DNA from: Prado023 sp963788325
GTDB taxonomy: Bacteria; Actinomycetota; Actinomycetes; S36-B12; CAIYMF01
Direction: 5' to 3'
Assembly: GCA_963788325.1 (NCBI GenBank)
Contig: CAWBGJ010000009.1
Coordinates: forward strand, 1-64,000
DNA: 64,000 nucleotides
Shown in pieces: positions 24,759 to 33,929 of this stretch (position 1 is the stretch's first letter; each line of letters starts with the position of its first letter). Both the position numbers and the translations under genes were made by a program. Under the pieces are notes generated by a model. It worked only from the letters and a program-made list of their open reading frames with translations. It did no database searches and was not told where the DNA came from.

Positions 24759-26364
24759 TCAGACCCAGGTGGGCAGCCACATCCGCAGCGCCACTGCTCG
24801 TAGGGGATCAGGTGCCCGGTCCAGATGGGCAGGAAGAACCAGGTTGCGGCCAGGATCACCAACAGCAGGACACCCACCGGCGATCAGCCCCCACTGCCGA
24901 CGTGCCGGGCTGGCAGCCGGGCCACCGACCAGACGCGCCAGCGGAGATCGCGAGCATCCCGGCCAGGAACGGCACCTGCACGATGGCGTAGAACGTGAAG
25001 ATGGTCCGGTCGTGGAACACCAGCCACGGCAGCCACCCGGCCAGCCAGGCCACCAGCAGAGCGCGCTGCGCCAGTCGCGGCCGGCGATCGCGCGCCAGGT
25101 GTTGTGCGCCAGCGCGAGCAGACCCGCCCACCAGATGATCGGGTTGCCCAGCGCCAGCACCTCCTCGGAGCACCGGTCCGCGCCGCACGTGCCCCCGGGG
25201 GACTCGTAGTGGAACGAGGTCGGACGGGACATCACCGGCCAGGACCACGCGCTGGAGCGGTAGGCGTGCGGGGAATCCAGGCCGACGTGGAACGTCCACG
25301 CCGCGCGGTGGTACTCCATCAGGGAGCGCAGCGCGTCGGGGACGAATGGAAGACCCGGATGTGTGGCCGCCCAGTCCCGGTCGTAGCCACCGTCGCTGAG
25401 CAGCCAGCCCGACCAGGTGGCCACGTAGATGAGCAGCCCGACCCCCACGATGCTGACGAACGCGGGCAGGGCGTCCCGGCGCAGCATGCCGCGGACCGGG
25501 TGCCGGGCAGCCGAGTTCCCGGCGCAGCGCCACGTCCCAGAGCACGCTCAGCAGGCCGAAGAAGGCCACGAACCAGAGCCCGCTCCACTTGACCCCGCAG
25601 GCCAGGCCGAGTGCCACCCCGGCGCGCATCCGCCACGGCCGCACGCCCAGTCCAGGTCCATGGATGACCGGGTTGTCGCGCCCAGAGAGTCGCCCAGGCC
25701 TCGGCCCGCCGCCGGACAGCATCGCGGTCGAGCAGCAGCAGGCCGAACGCTGCGAGCACGAAGAACATCAGGGAGATGTCCAGCAGTGCGGTGCGGCTCA
25801 TCACCAGGTGCAGTCCGTCGAGGGCGACCAGCAGCCCGGCGATGATGCCGACGCTGTCCGAGCGGGTCAGCCGGCGCAGGATCCGGGCGGTCATCAGGAC
25901 GCTCAGGGTGCCCAGCACCGCGACCCCGAACCGCCACCCGAACGGGATCATGCCGAACGCCCACTCGCCGGTGGCAATCACCCACTTGCCCACCGGTGGG
26001 TGCACCACGAACGCGGGGCTGTCGGTGAAGATGTCGAGCTGGTTCCAGGGCGCGTCCCGGGCCAGGATCATGTCGTTGGCGTCCTCGATGACCTCGCGCT
26101 CGTGGCCGAACCGCAGCAGGGCGAGCGCGTCCTTGATGTAGTAGGTCTCGTCGAAGATGATCGCGTCGGGACGGCCAGGTGCAGGAAGCGCAGCACCGCG
26201 GCCAGGACCGTGACCAGCAGCGGACCGATCCAGCCGCGCCAGCCCGTGCGAGGGCATGGCGCGGTGCAGGGAATGCGTCGCACCGGCGGGGCCTGCTGGG
26301 GCACCGATGGCTGGGCCGACTGCTGGGGCGCTGACAGCTCCAGCACAGCGGTCTGCGCGGGCAC
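24759..26364 (-). CDS. Protein O-mannosyltransferase, GT39 (Pmt-like; frameshifted)
   Basis: An integral membrane glycosyltransferase that moves mannose from polyprenyl-phosphate-mannose to secreted proteins. Motifs include the catalytic loop FDETYYIKDALALLRFGHE with the DE pair, HPPVGKWVIATGEWAFG, and C-terminal WFFLPIWTGHLIPYEQW. Several membrane helices are visible (LLVTVLAAVLRFLHLAV, IIAGLLVALDGLHLV, LMFFVLAAFGLLLLD). Breaks divide it into at least four frames. It is convergent with rsmI, the Rv1002c-Rv1003 arrangement (from memory). Confidence 0.9.
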
Positions 26365-26373
26365 GGCGCAATG

Positions 26374-27994
26374 CTAGGGCGGTGCGGACCTCCGAGGCGA
26401 CGTACGCCGGCGGGGTGGAGTCCTGGGCTCGCAGGCGCCTTCTTAGCGGGCGCCTTCTTCGCGGGGGCTCGCTTCGCCGGAGCCCGCTTCGCCGGGGCCT
26501 TCTTCGCCGGGGCCTTCTTCGCCGCAGCGGCGGTCCGCGGAGCCGGCTCCTCGACCGGCGTTCCCGAGTGCACGCCGACCACGGTGCGCGCGCTCGGGTC
26601 AGCGATCGCCAGGACCTCGTCGAACGCCTTGACCAGGTAGCCGATGAACGCATCCGGGTCCGGGATGGCGCGGGTGTCGATGTTGATCCCGATGTAGGCC
26701 GTGCCGTTGTAGGTCATCAGGCCGACGTTGGCCGCAGCGCCACCCTTGGGCGCGAACGGGACGATCGACTCGACCGCGGCACCTGCCGCGAACAGGCCGA
26801 TCGGCGGGCCGGGGACGTTGGTGATGGCCAGGTCGCAGCCCTTCATCATCCCGGCCGACACCGAGGTGGCGGCACTCTGCGGCAGGGCGGTGAGCAACCG
26901 GTACACCGTGTCGCTGACGGCCAGGGCCGGTTCGCTGACGGGCCTGCTGCAGGATCGGCGACAGCCGCTTGATCCGTGGTCGGCGTCGCCGCTGTCGATC
27001 GGCATCGGGAAGCGCGCAGGCACCCAGGCGTTGCCGGACGAGGAACTCGCCGGCGAGGCGCATGTTGATCGGCATGTTGACGCGCACGTACTCGGCTGGG
27101 GCGTTGTGCGCCTCGTGGTAGGCGGCCAACGCGCCGGCCACAGCGGCCATGTAGGTGTCGTTGAGGGTCGCGCCGACCTTCTTGGCGGCTGCCTTCAGCG
27201 GGCGGAAGGGGACCTGCAGGACAGCCACGCGCACGCTCAGCGAGCGCCCGTGCATGAGTGGGCTCAGCGGCTCGTTGGCCGGAGCGAGCATCCGTGCGAC
27301 CGACTGCGCGAACGCAGCGCCAGCGACCGCGGTCTCGCCCGGATCGTTGACGGCACGACCGGCCAGGCCCACGAGTGCCCTCCAGCGGGCAGTGCCCCTG
27401 CTTCTGCACCGCGTTCTTCGCGAAGTTCGCACCGTTGACGATCCGGCCGGACAAGGCCGAGGACGTCACCGGCCGGGCGCCTGGGGAAGGTCACCCGCGC
27501 GACCGCGCTCCGGTCCGGGTGAGGTCGAACAGGCTCGCCGCCATGGCCATTCCGCCGACGCCGTCGGTGATCGCATGGTGCAGCTTGATGATGACCGCGG
27601 AGCGCGGACCGTCCCAACCCTGCACCAGGGCGATCTGCCAGAGCGGCCGGTCGCGGTCGAAGTCCTGCTCGGCCATCTGCTCGGCGATGCGCATCAGCGG
27701 TCGGTCCGTGCCGTCGGCCGGCACGTGGAAGCGCTTGAGGTGGAACGCGATGTCGAAGTTCGGGTCGAACTCCCAGCGCGGCGGGATCAGCGAGACCGGG
27801 TTGCCGATCACGCGCTGACGCAGCTTGGGCACAGCGATCGTCATCCGCTGGATCCGGTCGATGAGCACGTCGACCTCGGGTGCCTCATCGAGCACCGTCA
27901 TCGCCACGATCACCGAGCGCAGGATCGGGTCCTGCTCGATGCCCCACATCACGGCGTCGAATGCACCCATCCGGTCGAGTCTGTCGTCGGTCAC
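26374..27994 (-). CDS. WS/DGAT wax ester synthase/diacylglycerol acyltransferase (frameshifted)
   Basis: Condenses acyl-CoA with diacylglycerol or fatty alcohol to make storage lipid. The active-site HHxxxDG motif is IKLHHAITDGVGGM; the N-terminus has MGAFDAVMWGIEQDP and the C-terminal domain LAITNVPGPPIGLFAAGA and NIDTRAIPDPDAFIGYLVKAF. The GTG start at 27994 has AGGAGG seven bases upstream. The protein ends in a repeated basic tail of AKKAPAKR units (about 26430-26520), unusual for the catalytic family. Three or more breaks are present and the exact stop is uncertain (TAG at 26374 chosen). Confidence 0.88.
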
Positions 27995-28161
27995 GTTCTT
28001 CCTCCTGACGGGTGCGCTGATGCGCGAACGCTACCCCGGGGCTGCGACTCGGGATGGGGGCTGGACCGGAGCGAGGCGACACGACGGCACATCTGGAGCT
28101 GTGGGGATCCGTCGCTCGCCCACGGCGAGCTCCTCCCGAGTCCCCACACCACACTCGACAG

Positions 28162-28204
28162 AATGCATGAGGCCCCCCGGAACACCGGGAGGCCTCAATG
28201 CATT
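28162..28204 (-). terminator. Hairpin downstream of tRNA-Ala
   Basis: A long stem AATGCAT-GAGGCC...CCGG with an AACA loop and one bulge begins 2 bp after the tRNA-Ala 3' end. It lacks a clear U tract but position and strength suggest a terminator or processing hairpin. It may also serve transcripts from the opposite side. Confidence 0.6.
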
Positions 28205-28205
28205 G

Positions 28206-28278
28206 TGGAGCTGAGGGGACTCGAACCCCTGACCCCCTCGATGCGAACGAGGTGCGCTACCAGCTGCGCTACAGCCCC
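28206..28278 (-). tRNA. tRNA-Ala(CGC)
   Basis: Minus-strand cloverleaf: acceptor GGGGCTG/CAGCTCC with discriminator A, D arm GCGC..GCGC, anticodon stem CCTCG/CGAGG with loop TTCGCAT (anticodon CGC), T arm AGGGG-TTCGAGT-CCCCT. Length 73 nt without encoded CCA. Confidence 0.95.
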
Positions 28279-28341
28279 AAGAACGCCCCTAGGTTACCCA
28301 GTTGGCCGGCAGAGCCAAACGCCGGCCGCAGGACCAGGCGC

Positions 28342-29229
28342 CTACTCGTTGACTGCGCGCGGGCGGAACACCGGGACGGTGGGATCCTGCGCCGACCACG
28401 CCGCGGACTGGTCGTCGAGGTACGCCTCGTCGCGGGAGCGCGCCTCAGCCGCAGCCTGCTCGGCCTGGGCCCGGGCGATCGCCTCGGCCTTGGCGGCAGC
28501 CATCCGCTCAGCGTGCGCCTTCTGCTGCTGGGCGCGCTCCAGCATGGCGGCGGCGGTCCATGCGCCAGGGGTGGCGGTGTCGATGACGCGGGGGAACTCG
28601 GCAGCCCGCGGTGCGGTGACGTAGGTCGGCAGCGTCGTCGGGCGGGCCTCCCAGGTGGCGCCCACCCGCATCGCCTCCGTCCGGACCTCCCTGGGGGTGC
28701 GCACGGGCTGCGCAGCGGCAACACGTGGGCTGTGCGGCACCCGGGCCCGCTGGGCAGCGCGCACCTGGTGGCGGGCGACCCCGAGGAACGCCACGATCAG
28801 GCCCGCCGGCACGCGAGGGCAACGGGCAGGAGCACGCCCCCGACGACGAGCCCGACCACGACCAGCAGACCAGCGCTCAGGACGCCCAGCACGACCCGCC
28901 GGCGTGCCGCAGCGCTGGCCGAGCCGGCGCGCGTGCCCGCGTTCTGCACAATGCCAGAGACCCGAGTGGTGGCTGACGAGAGGTCCGGGCGGGTGACGCG
29001 CATGACCTGTGGGGCGCTGGGCTGGGATACGTCATCCTGGCTGGCCGGTCCCCTCCTGCCGGGGCAACGGGATGCCCAGCAGTGAGTCCCGTTGGGCCAG
29101 CGCGTGCAGGCTGCGGGTGAACCGGTCGACGGAGCGCTCGGAGTCGAGGTGGTCATGACGGCGCAGCCAGGCTGGGACCAGCACCACGGCCCAGACGGCG
29201 ATGATTCCCACGTAGATCAGACCCGTCAC
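28342..29229 (-). CDS. glpR: GlpR/SepX-like divisome membrane protein (frameshifted)
   Basis: Restored across two breaks this is about 295 residues: an N-terminal membrane helix (GTG start, VTGLIYVGIIAVWAVVLVPAWLRRHD), the block SVDRFTRSLHAL, a central hydrophobic pair (VVLGVLSAGLLVVVGLVVGGVLLPVALA and PAGLIVAFLGVARH) and a long Ala/Glu/Gln-rich C-terminal region. This architecture and the rimJ-glp neighbours match GlpR of Corynebacterium and SepX of Streptomyces, which link the MoeA-like protein Glp to the divisome. At 28813 the third base of a GC_ codon is missing between CTC and GTG. Function is inferred from synteny and topology. Confidence 0.8.
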
Positions 29230-29244
29230 GAGCCGGAATCTACT

Positions 29245-29898
29245 TCAGTGCGGGGGGGCAGCCGGGGGATATCCGGTGTGCCGCGCGTCGTGTCGCGCGG
29301 CAGAGCCCGCTTCGAGGGTGTCGGCCAACGACTCCGGGGCCTCGTCGGCGTTGAGGGCGAAGACATCGTGATCACGCCACTGGCCATCGATGTGCAGGAA
29401 ATGGGGCCGCCTGCCCTCAGCACGGAAGCCCAGCTTCTCGACGACGCGGCGCGAGGCGACGTTCTCCGGGCGGATCACGATCTCCAGTCGGTGCAGCTTG
29501 AGGACCGCGAAGCTGTAGTCGGCTGCCATGGCCACGGCCATGGGGGTCAGCCCGCGACCCGCCACCCGGGCGTCGATCCAGTAGCCGATCGACGCCGCGC
29601 GCAGCGAGCCGAGCGTGATGCCCGCCACGGTCACCTGGCCCACGAGGCTGCCCTCCAGGGTCATCGCCCAGGACAGCGAGCGACCTGCCCGGGCCTCCGT
29701 CCGGAACCGGGCCACCATCTCGGCGTAGCTGGGCACCCGCTCCCCCACGTCGGGGGGCACCGTGGCCTCCCACGGCCCCAGCCACGCTGCGTTGTGGGAG
29801 CGGACCTCGCGCCACGCGCGCCCATCCCGGCGACGCAACTCGCGCAGGACCAGCTCGCCGGAGTCCGTGGTCCTGGTCAGCACCGGCAGGGTGGCCAT
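29245..29898 (-). CDS. rimJ: RimJ-like GNAT acetyltransferase
   Basis: Intact, 217 residues. GNAT features: LVLRELRRRDGRAWREVR, SIGYWIDARVAGRGLTPMAVAMAADYSF (acetyl-CoA loop) and RLEIVIRPENVASRRVVEKLGF. RimJ-type enzymes acetylate protein N-termini, classically ribosomal S5, though the substrate here is unknown. The ATG overlaps the glp stop (TGATG); a GTG three bases upstream is possible. It sits between glp and glpR. Confidence 0.85.
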   Translation of the reverse strand: MATLPVLTRTTDSGELVLRELRRRDGRAWREVRSHNAAWLGPWEATVPPDVGERVPSYAEMVARFRTEARAGRSLSWAMTLEGSLVGQVTVAGITLGSLRAASIGYWIDARVAGRGLTPMAVAMAADYSFAVLKLHRLEIVIRPENVASRRVVEKLGFRAEGRRPHFLHIDGQWRDHDVFALNADEAPESLADTLEAGSAARHDARHTGYPPAAPPH

Positions 29899-31106
29899 CA
29901 CTGCCGTCCCAGGGGCATCACCGACACTGTGGCCCCGGCGGGAACCTCACCGGTCCCCTCAGGCAGCACGATCAGGCTGTCGGCCGCGCTCAGGCCGCGC
30001 AGGCCCGGCTCGGCCCGTGGGGTGACCAGCCGGGCATCGGAGGACCCGTGCAGGTGACTGCGCAGGTAGGTGCGCAGCCCTGGCTCGCCGACGACCGGCG
30101 CCGTCAGGCGGGCCGGGATCAGGGGCCGGAACACGTCGGCGTGCCCGAGCATCCGCCGGATCACCGGCCGGACGAACACCTCGAAGGCCACGAAGGCGCT
30201 CGTGGGGCTGCCGGGCAAGGTGAAGATCGGCACCTCATCGGGGCCGAGGTACCCGTGCCCCTGGGCCATTCCAGGGCTCAGCGCGACCCGGGAGTAGTCG
30301 ACGGTGCCCAGCCGCGAGAGCACCGTCTTCATGGTGTCGTAGGTGCCGGCCGTGACCCCGCCCGTGGTGACGATGAGATCCGCGCGCACGAGCTGGTCCT
30401 CGAGGGTGTCCATCAGGGCACGCTGCTCGTCGCGCACCGGCCCCGCCCGATAGGCCATCGCACCGGCATCCTGGGCTGCGGCCGTGAGCATGTAGCCGTT
30501 GGAATCGGGGATGAGCCCCGGGCTCATCGGCGAGCCCGGCTCGACCAGCTCGGTGCCCGTGCTCATCACCACCACCCGTGGCCGCGGGTGCACGGTGATC
30601 CGCGACTGGCCCACGGCGGCGAGCAGCGCCACCTCCCGGGCCCCGACCAGGACCCCGGCTGCGAGAACCTCGCTGCCGGCCGCCAGTTCCGCACCCGCAC
30701 TGCGGATGCCCTGGCCGGTCACCCCCGCCCTGAGCACGCTGACCGCAGCGGTGCCCGCGTCGGTGTCGGCCGTGGGCAGGACTGCATCGGCACCCGGCGG
30801 CAGCGGAGCGCCTGAACCGATCCGGATGGCAGTGCCGGGGGTGACCGGGTGGCTGGCCCGATACCCCGCCGGAACATCGTCGGTGACCCGCAGCACCACC
30901 GGCGCATCCGCCCGCGCCTGCGCCACGTCCGCAGCGATCACCGCGTAGCCATCGTGAGCGGCTGCGTCGAAGGGCGGCAGCGGCCAGGGTGCTGGGATGG
31001 GCTCGGCCAGCAGGCATCCGCGCGACTCCAGCAGGGAGACGTCCAGGGGCTCCAGCGCCACTGCCCGGGCCAGGACCTCGGTGAGGTGCTCGTCGACAGT
31101 GCGCAT
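29898..31106 (-). CDS. glp: Glp (MoeA/gephyrin-like protein)
   Basis: Intact, about 402 residues with the MoeA fold: N-terminal MRTVDEHLTEVLARAVAL, the PPFDAAAHDGYAVIAAD motif, IRIGSGAPLPPGADAVLP, the MPT-binding core PRVVVMSTGTELVEPG and TGGVTAGTYDTMK, and the C-terminal domain FTLPGSPTSAFVAFEVF. In many actinobacteria this paralogue has been recruited to cell division (Glp, binding FtsZ and GlpR). The rimJ and glpR neighbours favour Glp over a housekeeping MoeA, but molybdopterin molybdotransferase activity remains possible. Confidence 0.85.
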   Translation of the reverse strand: MRTVDEHLTEVLARAVALEPLDVSLLESRGCLLAEPIPAPWPLPPFDAAAHDGYAVIAADVAQARADAPVVLRVTDDVPAGYRASHPVTPGTAIRIGSGAPLPPGADAVLPTADTDAGTAAVSVLRAGVTGQGIRSAGAELAAGSEVLAAGVLVGAREVALLAAVGQSRITVHPRPRVVVMSTGTELVEPGSPMSPGLIPDSNGYMLTAAAQDAGAMAYRAGPVRDEQRALMDTLEDQLVRADLIVTTGGVTAGTYDTMKTVLSRLGTVDYSRVALSPGMAQGHGYLGPDEVPIFTLPGSPTSAFVAFEVFVRPVIRRMLGHADVFRPLIPARLTAPVVGEPGLRTYLRSHLHGSSDARLVTPRAEPGLRGLSAADSLIVLPEGTGEVPAGATVSVMPLGRQ

Positions 31107-31206
31107 CAGCGGCCCACGACCTGGCGCCGGGGGTGCGACCCGAACAGCATCCTCATGGGGCGCACGATAAACCGTCCCGGCCGCCAGCGGTGGGGTCTGT
31201 CGGGCA

Positions 31207-31829
31207 TGATCGGGCACGTGGCTGCCACCAAGGCCGACCTGCGCGCCGGGATCAGGGCCGCCCGGGCGCGCCGGAACGCGGCCGGGCGGTCCGAGCCGAG
31301 CACGGCCCACCGCCTGCTGGGCGCCGCGCGAGCCGGCGGCCTGCTCTACCTGGCCGGCTCCGGGGGCGAGCCCGTGGTGGCTGCCTACCTCGCCAGCGCC
31401 GGGGAGCCGGACGTGGCCGAGATCACCCGAGCTGTCCACGATGCCGGCGGGCAGGTGCTGCTGCCCATCCCACGCCCGGGCCGAGTGCTGGACTGGGCAG
31501 TCGACGACGGTCGGCACGTACGCGACCCGCGACTTCCGGTGGCCATCCCCGCGGGGCAGGTCGTGGGCAGCGGAGCCGCTGGACTGCTCGCGCGCCGGGT
31601 GCGCCTGGTCCTGGTGCCCGCCCTGGCCATCGACCGTTCCGGGACCCGGTTGGGCCAGGGCGGCGGCTACTACGACGGCGTCCTGGTCGACCTGGACCCC
31701 GGGATCCGGGCCGTGGCCGTCGTCTCGGACGAGGAGTTGCTGCCCGCAGGCACGCTGCCGCGGGAAGCCCATGACCAGCCGGTGGGATGGGTGTTGACCC
31801 CGACTGGGGTCGTCGAACTCGGTCGGTAG
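31207..31829 (+). CDS. 5-formyltetrahydrofolate cyclo-ligase
   Basis: Converts 5-formyl-THF to 5,10-methenyl-THF with ATP. Intact, about 207 residues. Motifs: KADLRAGIRAARARR near the start, the substrate block VLVPALAIDRSGTRLGQGGGYYDGVL and the C-terminal HDQPVGWVLTPTGVVELG. It is divergent from glp and convergent with the ruc gene. Confidence 0.92.
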
Positions 31830-31837
31830 CCGAAGGC

Positions 31838-32200
31838 TCAGGACTTCGCGGCGGACTTGGCCGAACCCGAACCCGAACCCGCGCTGCTGGAGCCGGCCCC
31901 GCCCGAGGAGGAGGAGCCCGAGGAGGACGAGGAGCCACCCGATCCCGAACTGGATCCAGAGCCAGCGGCCGATCCCTTGGACTCCGTCTTGGCGGTCGCG
32001 GGCGCACTGGCCGAGGACTTGCCACGGCTGTCGGTCCGGTAGAACCCGCTGCCCTTGAACACGACGCCGACATTGCCGAACACCTTGCGCAGCCGACCCT
32101 CGGGGCAGGCGGGGCAGTCGGTCAGGGAGGGCTCGTGAATGGACTGGACGACCTCCAACGGGGTGCCGCACGCGGTGCACATGTACTCGTAGGTCGGCAT
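31838..32200 (-). CDS. ruc: FmdB zinc-ribbon protein, Ruc-like redox-regulated chaperone
   Basis: Intact, 120 residues. The N-terminal FmdB zinc ribbon has two Cys pairs: MPTYEYMCTACGTPLE and TDCPACPEGRLRKVFG. Residues from about 65 onward are a disordered tail almost entirely Ser, Gly, Ala and Lys. This two-part form matches M. tuberculosis Ruc (Rv0991c), a redox-switched chaperone in the HrcA heat-shock regulon. A CIRCE element lies 40 bp upstream, supporting the same role. Cysteine-controlled chaperone activity is inferred from the relative, not shown by sequence alone. Confidence 0.82.
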   Translation of the reverse strand: MPTYEYMCTACGTPLEVVQSIHEPSLTDCPACPEGRLRKVFGNVGVVFKGSGFYRTDSRGKSSASAPATAKTESKGSAAGSGSSSGSGGSSSSSGSSSSGGAGSSSAGSGSGSAKSAAKS

Positions 32201-32239
32201 GGTCACCCTCCTGGCCCGACTGGCTTGTTCGGTCACATT

Positions 32240-32266
32240 CTGGCACTCAACGCGACTGAGTGCTAA
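32240..32266 (-). promoter_or_regulatory. CIRCE element (HrcA operator)
   Basis: Half-sites CTGGCACTC and GAGTGCTAA are separated by exactly 9 bp. The right half is a perfect match to the CIRCE consensus TTAGCACTC-N9-GAGTGCTAA and the left half matches 7 of 9 positions. It lies 40 bp upstream of the ruc ATG. HrcA repression released by heat is the expected control. Confidence 0.85.
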
Positions 32267-32441
32267 TCGCAGGCACGGCGATCGCGGACCGCGCGATTCG
32301 GGCCCGCACCACTGCCGGACCGACCTCACACCCAATGCCTGTGGACAACGGTGCGGCGATCCGCGACCGACACCCTAGTGTCGGCTGCGGTACCTGGAAG
32401 GGACCCAGGCATGACGAGCGCGGGGGCGGGGGCAGGACGAG

Positions 32442-33134
32442 ATGGGCAGCAGGACGGGGACACGGCAGCCCGACGCGGGACGGCTCCTGCGCCGACACCG
32501 CCGGTTGCTGGCCGGGGCAGCAGCCGGGACCTCGATCCTGGCCATGGGGGTGGCCCTGCAGCCACCAGCCGCGCCCACCCGCCCCGTCGTGGTCGCGGCT
32601 GCGGACCTCGCGACCGGGCGCGTCCTGGCCGCCGGGGACCTGACCGTGGCGCAGGTTCCCGCCGGGGTGCTGCCGGCCGGGGTGTCCAGCGACCCCGGGG
32701 ACCTGACCGGGAGCGTGCTGGCAGCGCCCCTGGCCCGCGGCGAACCGGTGGCCACCCACCGCCTCGCCCCCGGGCCCGCGTGGGCGATGCCGCCGGGGAC
32801 CATGCCCCTGCCGATGCGCTTCGCCGACGCCGGCGCGGGCCGACTGCTCGTCGCCGGGCAGCACCTGGACATCCTGGCCGCGACCGGACCCGGCCTCGAC
32901 GCGCCGGTCGCGTTCGCGACCGCGGAGGTGGTCGCCCGCGATGTGCTGGTCCTGATGGTCCTGACCGACGGTGCCGAACCCGAGGGGATGCTCGCCGGCG
33001 CGGACCCCTCAGGTCCCTCAGCCACCTCGACCCCGCTGGTCGTGGTGGCGGTGGATCAAGGGACCGGGGCAGCCATCGCCGGCGCCCAGGCCCGAGCGAG
33101 CCTCACCTATCAACTGCGTCCCGGACCCGGGTGA
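32442..33134 (+). CDS. SAF-domain (CpaB/RcpC-like) membrane-anchored protein
   Basis: Intact, 230 residues. A basic N-terminus (RRHRRLL) precedes a hydrophobic segment (AGAAAGTSILAMGVAL), then the SAF pattern VVVAAADLATGRVLAAGDLTVAQVPAG with LARGEPVATHRLAPG. SAF domains occur in pilus assembly protein CpaB, but no pilus genes are nearby, so this is an orphan. ATG 32442 follows AGGACG; an upstream ATG at 32411 is in another frame and would need a frameshift. A TAGTGT -10-like box lies at 32376. Confidence 0.7.
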   Translation: MGSRTGTRQPDAGRLLRRHRRLLAGAAAGTSILAMGVALQPPAAPTRPVVVAAADLATGRVLAAGDLTVAQVPAGVLPAGVSSDPGDLTGSVLAAPLARGEPVATHRLAPGPAWAMPPGTMPLPMRFADAGAGRLLVAGQHLDILAATGPGLDAPVAFATAEVVARDVLVLMVLTDGAEPEGMLAGADPSGPSATSTPLVVVAVDQGTGAAIAGAQARASLTYQLRPGPG

Positions 33135-33155
33135 CGCGAGACCGCCCGGCACGGG

Positions 33156-33641
33156 TCACTGGGCGGCGGGGTCCCGCTGGGCAGGTGCCTCGGCCGACGA
33201 GCCGGCGACGCGGCCCTCGGCGGCGAGCAGATCACGGATCTCGGTGAGCAGCACGACCTCGGCGGCCAGCTCCTCGGCGACGGCCTCGGTGGGCGTGGTC
33301 ATCATCGCGCGAGCCTTGTTCATGGGCAGAACGAAGATGAAGTAGACGATGGTCATCGTGATCACGAACGAGATCAGCACGGAGAACACGGCCCCGAAGT
33401 CCACGAACGTGGCCGCCTCGGACGTGCAGCCCTCCTCCGGGGCCCGCACGCAGAAGCCGAACCCCGAGGTGTCCTGACCGCCGAGGGCGGCAATCACCGG
33501 GTTGATGATCTCGTCGGTGAACGACTTCACCACGGCGGTGAACGCAGCGCCGACGACCACGGCGACTGCCAGGTCGATGACATTGCCACGCATCACGAAG
33601 TCCTTGAACCCCGCGATGATTCCGGTCTTCTCCTGAGCCAT
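33156..33641 (-). CDS. mscL: Large-conductance mechanosensitive channel MscL
   Basis: An osmotic safety valve. From ATG 33641 it has about 161 residues: FKDFVMRGNVIDLAVAVVVGAAFTAVV (TM1 with the gate region), DEIINPVIAALGG, and TM2 VFSVLISFVITMTIVYFIFVLPMNKA. The C-terminal helical bundle has an extended Glu/Ala-rich tail. An upstream ATG (33677) in the same frame is less conserved. An insertion with Cys residues (GFCVRAPEEGCTS) lies in the periplasmic loop, which could form a disulfide. Confidence 0.95.
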   Translation of the reverse strand: MAQEKTGIIAGFKDFVMRGNVIDLAVAVVVGAAFTAVVKSFTDEIINPVIAALGGQDTSGFGFCVRAPEEGCTSEAATFVDFGAVFSVLISFVITMTIVYFIFVLPMNKARAMMTTPTEAVAEELAAEVVLLTEIRDLLAAEGRVAGSSAEAPAQRDPAAQ

Positions 33642-33728
33642 GTCCTGCTCCTGCCGCGTCGATCCCATGTGGTTCACCCGCGACCGCGGGGGCCACGACT
33701 GCCACCCATGATACGAGGGGTTCGCCGG

Positions 33729-33929
33729 TCAGCCCCCGTGATGGGGTGGGCGCTGCGCGCGGTAGTGGGCCAACCGGTCGTCGTCGGACTCCGTGCGCTC
33801 GCCCCACGACTCGGGCCGGTCCTCGGCCGCTGCACCCTCCCAGCCGTCGTCCAGGGACAGCGCACGTCGTGGTGCCGGCGCGGCGCCGGCGGGGGCGCCG
33901 TCCGGGTCTCCGGCGGGGTGACAGCTCAC
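33729..33929 (-). CDS. Small acidic protein of 66 residues
   Basis: Not a named family to me. The GTG start overlaps the PAC2 stop by 4 bp (GTGA), strong support for a real, coupled gene. The protein begins VSCHPAGDPDGAPAGAAP and ends with an acidic block DDGWEGAAAEDRPESWGERTE, then DRLAHYRAQRPPHHGG. Short actinobacterial proteins ending in a WGE...RPPH(W/H) pattern are common and uncharacterised. Confidence 0.7.
   Translation of the reverse strand: MSCHPAGDPDGAPAGAAPAPRRALSLDDGWEGAAAEDRPESWGERTESDDDRLAHYRAQRPPHHGG

Noticed and set aside
29898..32246. A 782-residue minus-strand ORF as one fused protein
   Set aside because: Its first half is antisense to the folate cyclo-ligase and ruc region; the MoeA-like domain begins at its own ATG at 31106.
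32411..32441. ATG at 32411 as the SAF-protein start
   Set aside because: It is in a different frame from the conserved domain. It would need a frameshift in the G-rich run, so ATG 32442 is preferred.
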